A stretch of DNA of 10,265 nucleotides from Intrasporangiaceae bacterium (GCA_012518475.1 JAAYSB010000276.1:1-10265), one strand, 5' to 3'; positions 1-7,493 are shown, numbered from the stretch's first letter. A program made the numbers and translations. Notes: generated by a model from the letters alone, not told the origin.

Positions 1-786
1 CCCGGTCACCTGCTCCAGCTCGGCGATCAACTGGAGCAGCGTCGTGTTGGTGCCGAAGGCCAGGTTGACCGGCTCGGGGTGGGTGACGCCGCGGACCGCT
101 GCGTCGAGCAGAACCTCGCAGACCGTGCCCACATAGGTGAAGTCCCGGGAGTTGGAGCCGTCGCCGTTGACCGGCAGCGGCCGATCGGAGCAGAGGGCGT
201 CCATGAAGACCGGGATCACCGCCGCATACACGTGACCGGCGCGCTGGAGGGGACCGAAGACGTTGAAGAAGCGGAAGGCCATGGTGCGCAGCCCGAAGGA
301 GTCCTGGTAGGCGAGCGCGTACTGCTCGGTCGCGAGCTTGGTGACCGCATAGGGACTCATCGGGCCGACCCATTCGCGCTCCCCCTTGGGAAGCGCCGGG
401 TTGCGGCCGTAGACCGAGGACGAGGAGGCGACCGAGACATGGCCCACTTCCGCCGCGCGCGCAGCCTCGAGCACGCGCAGGGTGCCGGTGCTGTTGACCT
501 CGTGGCTCCTGACCGGGTCCTTGATCGATCGCGGGACACTTCCCAGAGCAGCCAGGTGGATCACCGCATCGACGCCCTCCATGGCATCTGCGAGCGGGGC
601 GGGGTCGAGGATCGAGCCCTCGATGAACCGTGTATCGAGAGACTCGACGTTGGCGCGCAGTCCGGTGGACAGATCATCGATGATGCTGACCTCGTGGCCG
701 GCGTCAAGCGCCCGTGAGGTCAGGTTGGCTCCGATGAAGCCTGCCCCACCCGTGATGAGTAGTCGCACCGGTTTCCCTTCCGTCAT
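1..786 (-). CDS. NAD-dependent epimerase/dehydratase (extended SDR), 3' end cut by window edge
   Basis: The first 262 residues of a sugar-nucleotide epimerase/dehydratase of the extended short-chain dehydrogenase family are present; the C-terminus lies beyond the left edge. Seen directly: the N-terminal Rossmann dinucleotide motif GGAGFIG (residues 13-19), an acidic IIDD at the end of the second strand (35-38), HLAA (77-80), a serine run VASSSSVYG (119-127) and the catalytic pair Y146-x3-K150 in SPYAVTK. RFFNVFGP (172-179) follows, as in GalE/WbpP-type UDP-hexose epimerases. The enzyme probably interconverts UDP-sugars in the cytoplasm for cell-surface polysaccharide; the exact substrate cannot be read. 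The start is uncertain: ATG at 786 has GAGG 9 bases upstream, while an in-frame GTG at 768 has AAGGG 6 bases upstream and would give the family-typical MRLLITGG start. It lies 163 bases downstream of the metallo-hydrolase gene on the same strand. Confidence 0.93.
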   Translation of the reverse strand, partial: MTEGKPVRLLITGGAGFIGANLTSRALDAGHEVSIIDDLSTGLRANVESLDTRFIEGSILDPAPLADAMEGVDAVIHLAALGSVPRSIKDPVRSHEVNSTGTLRVLEAARAAEVGHVSVASSSSVYGRNPALPKGEREWVGPMSPYAVTKLATEQYALAYQDSFGLRTMAFRFFNVFGPLQRAGHVYAAVIPVFMDALCSDRPLPVNGDGSNSRDFTYVGTVCEVLLDAAVRGVTHPEPVNLAFGTNTTLLQLIAELEQVTG

Positions 787-836
787 CGTGTGAACCTCGA
801 TCCGCGCTCAGGCTACCCGGACGGCTGCTCGGCTCT

Positions 837-870
837 GCTGTCAGGCGGAGCGCACCGCTGTCAGCCGGAG
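837..870. repeat. 14-bp imperfect direct repeat between epimerase and hydrolase genes
   Basis: GCTGTCAGGCGGAG (837-850) and GCTGTCAGCCGGAG (857-870) match at 13 of 14 bases with a 20-bp period. They lie in the 163-base gap 787-949, upstream of the epimerase start. Two sites on nearly the same helical face could be a tandem regulator site, but chance is also possible. I see no convincing intrinsic terminator and no clear promoter hexamers in this gap. Confidence 0.3.
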
Positions 871-949
871 TCATGGAGCCCCGTGACGACGTCGATGAGC
901 TCGGTGCGGCCGCGCGGGCGGTGGTCAGCGCAGCGGACGGCTGGCGCGG

Positions 950-2626
950 CTAGGGCAACGGGCCGCGCAGGCGGATCGAGATCGTCCCCTCGAGGACCAG
1001 TGATCCGTCGGCATCCCGGTGCGGGGTGAGGTCTGCCTCGACCTGGGCCCCGGTGAGTGAGAGTCCGTCAAGGGACACGGTCGCGGCCTCCTGGGCCGGC
1101 ACCGCGGCCATCGCTGTCACGGGTCGTCCTGCGCCGGATCCCTGCGTCTCGAGCCCGGAGTCCGTGGCATCCGCTGCGCCGGCTTCCTCGACTGAAGGCG
1201 TCGTGGGCGCGGCGGCTGCAGCCGCGAGCGTCTCGGCGGCCGGGCGCGCCGATGGTGGCTCGACGACGACGACCTCCCCGATGCTCGGGACGACCGCATC
1301 GACTCCGAGCTGCTCGGTGATGCGGGCGGCGAGGGTCGCCGCGGGCTCGGCCTCGCCGTGGGCGCAGTACACGATGCCCGGTGCCGGGCGCAGGTCCCTG
1401 ACCCAGTCGACGAGCTCGCTGCCGTCGGCGTGGACGGAGAACTCCTCGTCCCGGACGATCTCCGCCTTCACCCCGACATACCGCCCATGCATCTTGAGTC
1501 GCTGGGCCCCCTCGAGCAGCGCCCGCCCGCGGGTCCCGACCGCCTGATAGCCGGTCAGAACGACCGCGTTGCGGGGATCGGGGAGCATCCGCTCGAGGTG
1601 GTGCAGGACCCGACCGCCGGTGGCCATCCCCGAGGAGCTGATGATGATGCTCGGGCCGTGCTTGCCCGAGGTGAGCTCCCGGGAGTCGTCAGCAGAACGC
1701 ACCTCCTGGAGGTCACCCATGATGTCGGTGAGGTCGAGATCTTCCCGCAGCTCGGTGACCGCATTCTTGTAGACGTCGAGAGCCGAAGCGGCCATCGGCG
1801 AGTTGACATAGACGGGCGTCCGAGGGATCCGGCCGTCCCTGCGCATCTGGGACAGGACGGTGATGACGATCTCGGTGCGGTCGACCGCGAAGGCAGGGAT
1901 GAGCACTGACCCGCCCCGGTTGATCGTGCGGCGCACGGCGTCGGCGAGTGCCTCGTGTGCCATGTTCCGGGGGTCCATGTGCTCCCGGTCGCCGTAGGTC
2001 GACTCCACCACGACGACATCAGCACCCGCAGGGGTCTCGCGCGCCCGCAATACCGGGTGCTCCTTGCGGCCGAGGTCGCCGGAGAACAGGACCGATCCGT
2101 GCGGGGTCTGGACCCGGATCGACGCGCTTCCGAGGATGTGCCCGTTGCGGGTCCATACGGCAGTGATGTCGTCACCGAGCTCGAGGTCGCGGTCCCAGTC
2201 GACCGGCGTGATGAGCGGGAGGGTCTTCTCGACATCCTGGGAGTCGAAGAGCGGCTTGGGCTTGTCGTGCTTGGACCACCCCCCGAGCCGGGCGTCCTCG
2301 GCGTCTCTCTCCTGGAGGAAGCCGGCGTCGCGCAGGACGATGAAGGCGAGGTCACGGGTATGCGGTGTGCACCAGATCGGACCGTGGAACCCGTTCTTCA
2401 CCAGCACCGGGAGATAGCCCACGTGGTCGAGGTGCGCGTGGGTCACGAGGATGTCGGTGATCGTGTCCGGAGGAACCGGGAAGTCGGCCCAGTTGAGCTT
2501 CCGCAACTCCTTCTCACCTTGGAACATGCCCCCGTCGACAAGGATTCTCCGCTCGCCGACGGTGAGGAGGAACTTGGAACCAGTGACCGTCCCGGCAGCG
2601 CCGAGGAAGGTGAGCGTCGTCGCCAT
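950..2626 (-). CDS. Beta-CASP metallo-beta-lactamase-fold hydrolase (probable RNA-processing nuclease) with C-terminal extension
   Basis: This 558-residue protein is a metallo-beta-lactamase-fold hydrolase of the beta-CASP RNA-processing group (CPSF73/Ysh1-like). Visible zinc ligands: THAHLDH (H63, H65, D67, H68), NGHILGSA (H163), SGDLG (D184) and a C-terminal HGE (H423). The beta-CASP part runs from about residue 205 to 400, with the acidic residue in VVVEST (E208), SSSGMATGG (330-338) and FSVHAD (H399). Family members cut RNA endo- or exonucleolytically; RNA is the expected substrate but is not shown here. The conserved part ends near residue 457. An Ala/Pro/Thr-rich linker and a short strand-like segment follow (about 460-558), roughly 90-100 residues beyond the family core as I know it. 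The ATG at 2626 was chosen because MATTLTFLGAAGTVTG matches the family N-terminus; GAGG sits only 2 bases upstream. A longer open frame to 2899 overlaps the flavoenzyme gene and was refused. Confidence 0.93.
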   Translation of the reverse strand: MATTLTFLGAAGTVTGSKFLLTVGERRILVDGGMFQGEKELRKLNWADFPVPPDTITDILVTHAHLDHVGYLPVLVKNGFHGPIWCTPHTRDLAFIVLRDAGFLQERDAEDARLGGWSKHDKPKPLFDSQDVEKTLPLITPVDWDRDLELGDDITAVWTRNGHILGSASIRVQTPHGSVLFSGDLGRKEHPVLRARETPAGADVVVVESTYGDREHMDPRNMAHEALADAVRRTINRGGSVLIPAFAVDRTEIVITVLSQMRRDGRIPRTPVYVNSPMAASALDVYKNAVTELREDLDLTDIMGDLQEVRSADDSRELTSGKHGPSIIISSSGMATGGRVLHHLERMLPDPRNAVVLTGYQAVGTRGRALLEGAQRLKMHGRYVGVKAEIVRDEEFSVHADGSELVDWVRDLRPAPGIVYCAHGEAEPAATLAARITEQLGVDAVVPSIGEVVVVEPPSARPAAETLAAAAAAPTTPSVEEAGAADATDSGLETQGSGAGRPVTAMAAVPAQEAATVSLDGLSLTGAQVEADLTPHRDADGSLVLEGTISIRLRGPLP

Positions 2627-2702
2627 GACCTCACTCTGCCACGCGCGCTCGAGGCATCGCCGCCGGGTCTGCCTCAAGAGCTCGCCGCCGCGAGAGGAAG
2701 CG

Positions 2703-4838
2703 CTAGATCCGGGCGGCGAGCTCGGTGCCCTGCCGGATGGCTCGCTTGGCGTCCAGCTCGGCAGCCACGTCTGCGCCGCCGATGACATGGGCCGCGGTGC
2801 CGCGGGCCGCCAGCTCATCAGCCAGTCCGCGCACGGACTCCTGCCCGGCGCACAGAACGATTGTGTCCACGGGGAGGGTCCGCTTCTCGACCGAGACAAC
2901 CTCCTGTGGCACCTGCGTCAGCGACCTCGGGAGGACCTGCTTGGCGATGCCGGGAAGCCGCGACGTCGCCTTCTGGACTCCAGCCGGACGTCCCCGCCTC
3001 GTCGTCGTGACCGTGAGGTGCAGTCCGTCGTCGTCGATCCGGTCATAGGTTGCTCCGGTGATGAGCTGAACACCCTTGGCCTTCAACGCTGCCCGGTGCA
3101 CCCAGCCGGTCGTACGGCCCAGTCCCCGACCGATCGACGAGGTCTTGCGCTGGATGAGGTACACCGCGCGCGGCGACGGCTCGGGTGCCGGCGTGCGTAG
3201 TCCTCCCCGGGTCTCCCCCGGGTCACCGACGCCCCACTCCTCCTGCCACGCCTCGAGGTCGAGGGTCGGGCTGTCGACGGTGGTGAGGAACTCGCTCACG
3301 TCCACACCGATGCCCCCGGCGCCGACGACGGCGACCCGCTCTCCGGCGACCTTCTCGCCGAGGACGAGCTGTGCATACGTCACGACCGACCGGTGGTCCA
3401 CACCGGGGATCTCCGGTATGCGCGGAGCCACGCCCGTCGCCACGACGACCTCGTCGAACCCGCCGTCGGCGATGAGGTCAGCGGTCGCATACGTGTTGAG
3501 GTGCACCTGCACACCGCGGCGCTCGAGCTCACCGGAGTAGTAGCGGATGGTCTCGGCGAACTCCTCCTTGCCAGGGATGCGGCGGGCGATGGCGAACTGG
3601 CCGCCGATCGCGTCGCCGGCCTCGAAGAGCTCGACCGCATGCCCTCGCTCGGCGAGGGAGACGGCGCACGCCAGCCCGGCCGGTCCGGCACCGACGACCG
3701 CTACCTTCTTGCCCCGGGACACGGGGGTGAGGACGAGCTTGGTCTCATAGCCGGCCCGGGGGTTGACCAGGCAGGACGCCCGGGTGCGGTCGAAGGTGTG
3801 GTCGAGACAGGCCTGGTTGCACGCGATGCAGGTGTTGATCTCCTCGTCCGCGTCACGCTCCGCCTTACGGACCCACTGCGGGTCCGCGAGGAGCGGGCGG
3901 GCCATCGAGACGAGGTCACCGTCGCCGCGGGCGAGGATGTCCTCCGCGACCTCGGGCATGTTGATGCGGTTCGTGGCAATGACCGGGAGGGAGGTGTCCT
4001 TCTTGAGCCGGCCGGCGAGATGGACGAACGCGGCGCGCGGCACCGACGTGACGATCGTAGGCACCCGGGCCTCGTGCCAGCCGATGCCGAGGTTGAGCAT
4101 CGTGGCTCCGGCCGCCTCGATCTCCCGGGCCAGATCGACGACCTCGTCCCAGGTCTGACCGTCCTCGACGAGATCGAGGACGGAGATGCGATAGACGATG
4201 ATGAAGTCCGGCCCGACTGCGGCCCGGACCGTGCGGACGATCTCGACCGCCAGTCGGCGCCGGTTCTCGGCAGACCCGCCCCACCGGTCGGTGCGCTTGT
4301 TGGTCCGCGGCGCGAGGAACTGGTTGATGAAGTAGCCCTCGGAGCCCATGATCTCGACACCGTCATAGCCCGCCTCCTGGGCCAGCCGTGCGGTGTTGGC
4401 GAATCCGTCGATGGTCCGCAGGATCCCCTTCTCCGACAGCGCCCGGGGCTTGAAGGGCGTGATCGGCGACTTGATGGCCGACGCCGAGACCGACAGCGGG
4501 TGATAGGAGTAGCGGCCGGCGTGGAGGATCTGCAGGGCGATCTTGCCTCCCTCGCGGTGCACAGCCTCGGTGACGGGGCGGTGCCGGGCGACCTCCCGCC
4601 GGCTCGTGAGCTTGGAGGCCATCGGATAGAGCGTGCCCTCAAGGGTCGGGGCGAAGCCGCCGGTGATGATGAGGCCGACTCCGCCCCGGGCGCGCTCGGC
4701 ATAGAAGGCCGCAAGGTCCGAGAACTCGCCGGCCTTGTCCTCCATCCCGGTGTGCATCGAACCCATGACGACGCGGTTGCGGAGCGTCGTGAAGCCGAGG
4801 TCGAGGGAGGAAAGCAGGTACGGATAGGCACTGGTCAC
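2703..4838 (-). CDS. fadH: NADPH-dependent 2,4-dienoyl-CoA reductase-like FMN/FAD/4Fe-4S oxidoreductase
   Basis: This 711-residue protein has the layout of FadH. The N-terminal old-yellow-enzyme TIM barrel (about 1-330) binds FMN and carries GSEGYFINQFL (Y169) and GIGWHEAR (H255), which match the catalytic Tyr166 and His252 of E. coli FadH. A 4Fe-4S motif follows, C337-x2-C340-x3-C344-x11-C356. The C-terminal half has FAD- and NADPH-binding motifs, VVGAGPAG (381-388) and VVGAGGIG (504-511). FadH reduces 2,4-dienoyl-CoA during beta-oxidation of unsaturated fatty acids in the cytoplasm. Old-yellow-enzyme paralogues with this layout are common in actinobacteria, so the substrate is less sure than the family. 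It is longer than E. coli FadH (672 aa), mainly through about 35 extra residues near 612-650. The GTG start at 4838 gives VTSAYPYLLSSLDLGFTTL, which fits the family, and follows a strong Shine-Dalgarno. It is divergent from the FHA operon. Confidence 0.93.
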   Translation of the reverse strand: MTSAYPYLLSSLDLGFTTLRNRVVMGSMHTGMEDKAGEFSDLAAFYAERARGGVGLIITGGFAPTLEGTLYPMASKLTSRREVARHRPVTEAVHREGGKIALQILHAGRYSYHPLSVSASAIKSPITPFKPRALSEKGILRTIDGFANTARLAQEAGYDGVEIMGSEGYFINQFLAPRTNKRTDRWGGSAENRRRLAVEIVRTVRAAVGPDFIIVYRISVLDLVEDGQTWDEVVDLAREIEAAGATMLNLGIGWHEARVPTIVTSVPRAAFVHLAGRLKKDTSLPVIATNRINMPEVAEDILARGDGDLVSMARPLLADPQWVRKAERDADEEINTCIACNQACLDHTFDRTRASCLVNPRAGYETKLVLTPVSRGKKVAVVGAGPAGLACAVSLAERGHAVELFEAGDAIGGQFAIARRIPGKEEFAETIRYYSGELERRGVQVHLNTYATADLIADGGFDEVVVATGVAPRIPEIPGVDHRSVVTYAQLVLGEKVAGERVAVVGAGGIGVDVSEFLTTVDSPTLDLEAWQEEWGVGDPGETRGGLRTPAPEPSPRAVYLIQRKTSSIGRGLGRTTGWVHRAALKAKGVQLITGATYDRIDDDGLHLTVTTTRRGRPAGVQKATSRLPGIAKQVLPRSLTQVPQEVVSVEKRTLPVDTIVLCAGQESVRGLADELAARGTAAHVIGGADVAAELDAKRAIRQGTELAARI

Positions 4839-4846
4839 TTGTATAG

Positions 4847-4856
4847 CCTCACCTCC
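4847..4856 (-). promoter_or_regulatory. Ribosome binding site supporting the GTG start of the fadH-like gene
   Basis: On the minus strand GGAGGTGAGG precedes the GTG at 4838. The inner GAGG is 8 bases from the start codon and the outer GGAGG is 13 bases away. This site, together with family N-terminal homology, decides for GTG at 4838 over the ATG at 4961, which would add 41 unrelated residues. Confidence 0.75.
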
Positions 4857-4862
4857 GACGGC

Positions 4863-4877
4863 GACCTGGACAAGGTC
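4863..4877. promoter_or_regulatory. Possible operator: 15-bp inverted repeat in the divergent intergenic region
   Basis: GACCTGGACAAGGTC has 5-bp arms, GACCT and AGGTC, around GGACA. It lies just upstream of the ribosome binding site of the fadH-like gene, in the 115-base region between two divergent transcription units. Placement suits a repressor operator for the flavoenzyme, for example a TetR-type protein, but no regulator gene is adjacent and the arms are short. No convincing -10/-35 pair was recognised; CACAAT (4919-4924) upstream of the plus-strand operon is the nearest -10-like sequence. Confidence 0.25.
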
Positions 4878-4942
4878 CGGCGACTGTGACTCCAGTCCCA
4901 CCTGGGTCGCGCACTGGGCACAATGAGGCAGTCCCCTGCCAC

Positions 4943-4947
4943 AGGAG
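4943..4947 (+). promoter_or_regulatory. Ribosome binding site deciding a TTG start
   Basis: AGGAG lies 6 bases before TTG at 4954. No other in-frame start near it has comparable support, so this site fixes the start of the first gene of the plus-strand operon at a rare initiation codon. Confidence 0.7.
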
Positions 4948-4953
4948 CCTTCC

Positions 4954-5517
4954 TTGTCCAACGATGTGCCGGGCCGCGACGCACTGCGTCAGGCCCTCGC
5001 CGAACAGACCCCCCTTCTCACTGCCACCCCGACTCCCGTGCCGGTGGCCGTCCGCCTGCACCGGGTCCTCGACTCTGCCTCCGACCTGCTGGACCTCACC
5101 GACGAGCAGTGCGACGTCGGTGTCCGGGAGGTCGTGACCCGCACCCTCGCCTGGTGCGTGGAACAGGTCGGACACTTCCACCGCCTGCCGCCGGGGTATG
5201 CGCAGGGCCGCCCGGTCGACGGCGGCCGGAGCATGATGCTGGTGCTGGTCGACGACCTCGATCTGCTTGGCCTCACCCTCGACCGCAGCTATGACGCTGC
5301 CTACCGCATGGACCAGGACGCCCTGGGCGAGCAGCTCGCCGTCGTCACAGAGACCTTCGCCTCGGCAACCGACGCTGAGCACCTGCTCCCAGCCGATCAC
5401 TCGATCATTGATCCGGAGACCGCGGCAGCGCACGGTTCCGAAGTCGGTGACGACGGCATACCCCGGCTCCCTATTCCTGACCAGCCCGAGCCGAACCACC
5501 TCCGGGAGAACCAGTGA
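4954..5517 (+). CDS. Unrecognised 187-aa protein, first gene of the FHA operon
   Basis: I do not recognise this family. The 187-residue product has no signal peptide and no membrane segment. It is mostly helix-forming, with an acidic, Pro-rich tail (about 150-187). Noticeable segments are EQCDVGVREVVTRTLAWCVEQVGHF in the first half (two cysteines, a likely amphipathic helix), MMLVLVDDLDLLGLTLD in the middle, and a short RLPIPDQPEP near the end. There is no nuclease, kinase or nucleotide-binding motif. The start is TTG at 4954 with AGGAG 6 bases upstream. Its TGA overlaps the next gene's GTG by four bases, so it is probably co-translated with the coiled-coil and FHA proteins and may work with them. 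Third-position G/C bias matches the neighbours, so it looks like a real gene of local origin. Confidence 0.85.
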   Translation: MSNDVPGRDALRQALAEQTPLLTATPTPVPVAVRLHRVLDSASDLLDLTDEQCDVGVREVVTRTLAWCVEQVGHFHRLPPGYAQGRPVDGGRSMMLVLVDDLDLLGLTLDRSYDAAYRMDQDALGEQLAVVTETFASATDAEHLLPADHSIIDPETAAAHGSEVGDDGIPRLPIPDQPEPNHLRENQ

Positions 5518-6647
5518 GCACCCGCAACGTCACCGCACCACCCCCGCCGGCCGGCCCAGGCGAGTCCCCCGAGGTGGGGGCGATCAACCGCTATGTCTCG
5601 GAGATCGCCCGCTGGCGCCTGCACCGGGCCCACGAGCTGCAGGCCATCGACGAGGTGACCCGCACCCACGACGACCGTGATTCCCTGACCGCTGAGATCA
5701 CGGCGGCGATGACGCTGTTCCACGCGATCGCCCAGCGGCACGACCTGCTGCTGGCCACGTGGGACGACGGGAACGACCCGACGGTCAAGGGCAACGGCGA
5801 CCAGGCACGCGAGTGGGTCAGCCAGCTCGTCTGGGGGGTGCTCGAGCTTCCGGACGGGGACGCGCAGGCGCTCGCCATGCCACTACCCGACGGACTACGG
5901 CTCTCCGACTCGATGGTCGCCTCATTGCGGACGCGGATCGGCATGGACCAGGGGGACGTCTCGCTCAAGGAGCGCCTGCGCAGCCTCGAGGCCGAGGTCG
6001 AGCGGGTCCGGGGCGCACTCGAGGAGGGGGCCGGCAGCGAGGAGGGACTCGACGAGCGCCTCGACGTGGTGTCCGACCAGCTGGCCGCCCTCGGCGAGCG
6101 TGACGACAACACCGTGCTGAGCGAGCTCGGCGACGTGGGCCTCGAGGTCGCGGCCGTCGACCGGGCCATCGTCGTCGGACGGGTCTCCCAGGCGCACGAG
6201 CGGGCGGACCGGGAGCAGGCGATGGCCGAGTATGAGCACCTTGTCGCGCGGGGGCAGGCGGTGCGGAGTCTGGCCGAGCAGGCGCTGACCCGGATCAACC
6301 CGGCGCCGCGGCTGGGGGTTCCCGATGTCACCGCCCTCGGCGAGGTGCCGGAAGGCGACGACGATCTGGCGACCTATGTCGGCAACCTCGAGCGGATCGG
6401 TCGCGCACTGGATCAGGCCCACTCGGTCTACGCCGCGGCACTCGCCGCCTATGCCGACCTCGCGGACCGGGCCGAGCGCTTGGCACGCACCCTCGCGGGA
6501 TGCGGCGCGCCGACGAGCGTCGACCTCGCCGGCATGCTCACTGCCGCCAAGGAGTGCCTCCACAACGAGCCGGCGGACATCCGCCGGGCAGCGGCCCTCG
6601 TCGCGGCCCAGGAGGCCTATCTCGCCGAGCTGAGGACTGAAGCGTGA
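5514..6647 (+). CDS. Unrecognised 377-aa helical/coiled-coil protein, second gene of the FHA operon
   Basis: I do not recognise a named family. The protein starts with a Pro-rich stretch (about 8-19), then a helical region (21-80) with several arginines and histidines. A middle part includes QAREWVSQLVWGVLELPDG (97-115). A long Glu/Arg/Leu-rich coiled-coil-like region spans about 148-258 (for example LRSLEAEVERVRGALEEG), and alanine-rich helices fill 285-375. There is no signal peptide or membrane span, so it is probably cytoplasmic. It starts at GTG 5514, which overlaps the preceding TGA (GTGA), with GGGAG 5 bases upstream inside the first gene. Its own stop overlaps the FHA gene in the same manner. 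The coupling suggests near-stoichiometric synthesis, and a scaffold or FHA-partner role is inference only. Confidence 0.87.
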   Translation: MSTRNVTAPPPPAGPGESPEVGAINRYVSEIARWRLHRAHELQAIDEVTRTHDDRDSLTAEITAAMTLFHAIAQRHDLLLATWDDGNDPTVKGNGDQAREWVSQLVWGVLELPDGDAQALAMPLPDGLRLSDSMVASLRTRIGMDQGDVSLKERLRSLEAEVERVRGALEEGAGSEEGLDERLDVVSDQLAALGERDDNTVLSELGDVGLEVAAVDRAIVVGRVSQAHERADREQAMAEYEHLVARGQAVRSLAEQALTRINPAPRLGVPDVTALGEVPEGDDDLATYVGNLERIGRALDQAHSVYAAALAAYADLADRAERLARTLAGCGAPTSVDLAGMLTAAKECLHNEPADIRRAAALVAAQEAYLAELRTEA

Positions 6648-7492
6648 GTCCGAACACTCCCGAGGACCCCGGCACGGGCCACCGCACCGAACCGGCCCGG
6701 CGACTCGCCCACGGTGAGTCCGCAGAGCCTGCGGCGATCGAGTGCCCCGAGTGCCACGCGACGAACACCGGCGGCAGCGCCTTTTGCGGTTCCTGTGGAC
6801 ACGACTTCATCACCGGGGTCTCGCCCACGGAGCAGACCGCCACCGATGAGCTGAGCGAGGAGGAGGTGCCGATCCGGCCGACCGCCTGGCAGTCCGCCGA
6901 GCCGCACGAGGTCTTTATCGACCCCCGCCGCGACGCGGATGACGTCGAGCTGCCGACCCGCGCCGAGGACGTCGCTCTCGCCACCGAGGATCTGGCCCGC
7001 CGCCCCGATGTCCCTCCCCCGACCCCGCCGAGTCCCGAGCACGAGCACATCGCCCACGATGTGCCCGAGAACCTGCCGCCGTCTCGGCAGGAGTCGGCCG
7101 AGTGGGTGGCCGAGGTCTGGGTCGACCACGCCTGGGCCGCGACCACCGACAGCGAGCAGCCGGTGCCCGACACCGGACCACCGACCATCGTCCCCCTCAA
7201 TCGCGACAACCTCGTCATCGGGCGGACCAACCTCGAACGCGGTCTGCACCCAGACCTCGATGCCGGGACGGACGCCGGGGTCTCCATCCGGCACGCCCAG
7301 CTCACGACCGACGGGCACCGCTGGTGGGTCGAGGACCTCGACAGCTCGAACGGCACCTTCGTCTCGACCGTCGGGCTCGAGCTGTCCGACACCGCGATCG
7401 AGCAGGGGCAGCGCGTCCGGGTCGACGAGGACGACCGGATCTATCTCGGCGGCTGGACCCGCATCATGCTCCGCCGCGTGCACAGCGACTGA
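6644..7492 (+). CDS. Zinc-ribbon and FHA domain protein
   Basis: This 282-residue protein joins an N-terminal zinc ribbon to a C-terminal forkhead-associated domain. The ribbon is C34-PE-C37 ... C48-GS-C51, typical of short four-cysteine zinc-binding modules. A long acidic, Pro-rich linker (55-150) follows, then a tryptophan-rich segment EWVAEVWVDHAWA (153-165). The FHA domain occupies about 185-278 and keeps the phosphopeptide-binding signature: G193-R194, S214-x2-H217, and N236-G237-T238. FHA domains bind phosphothreonine, so the protein probably docks onto a Ser/Thr-kinase target or is itself regulated by a kinase; none is encoded here. The GTG start overlaps the previous stop by four bases, and GAGG lies 8 bases upstream. 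It is the last gene of the operon and converges on the DUF1992 gene. No membrane segment is visible. Confidence 0.92.
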   Translation: MSPNTPEDPGTGHRTEPARRLAHGESAEPAAIECPECHATNTGGSAFCGSCGHDFITGVSPTEQTATDELSEEEVPIRPTAWQSAEPHEVFIDPRRDADDVELPTRAEDVALATEDLARRPDVPPPTPPSPEHEHIAHDVPENLPPSRQESAEWVAEVWVDHAWAATTDSEQPVPDTGPPTIVPLNRDNLVIGRTNLERGLHPDLDAGTDAGVSIRHAQLTTDGHRWWVEDLDSSNGTFVSTVGLELSDTAIEQGQRVRVDEDDRIYLGGWTRIMLRRVHSD

Positions 7493-7493
7493 T

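Noticed and set aside
79..717. 212-codon plus-strand frame opposite the epimerase
   Set aside because: It is the antisense shadow of a gene with intact Rossmann and YxxxK motifs.
2627..2899. 91-residue N-terminal extension of the beta-CASP hydrolase
   Set aside because: It would overlap the 3' end of the fadH-like gene, is Ser/Arg/Pro-rich without family match, and the family N-terminus begins at the ATG at 2626.
3393..4889. 498-codon open frame on the plus strand, antisense to the fadH-like gene
   Set aside because: It lies wholly opposite a gene with full family motifs. Its product is Asp/Gly/Arg/Val-rich with no recognisable domain, as expected from the mirror frame of a GC-rich gene.
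4839..4961. 41-residue N-terminal extension of the fadH-like protein from ATG at 4961
   Set aside because: It overlaps the start of the divergent operon and has no family similarity. GTG at 4838 has the family N-terminus and a strong ribosome site.
4849..5499. 216-codon minus-strand frame opposite the first FHA-operon gene
   Set aside because: The plus-strand gene has a better ribosome site, an operon context with GTGA coupling and consistent codon bias. The minus frame has no recognisable domain and runs into the fadH leader.
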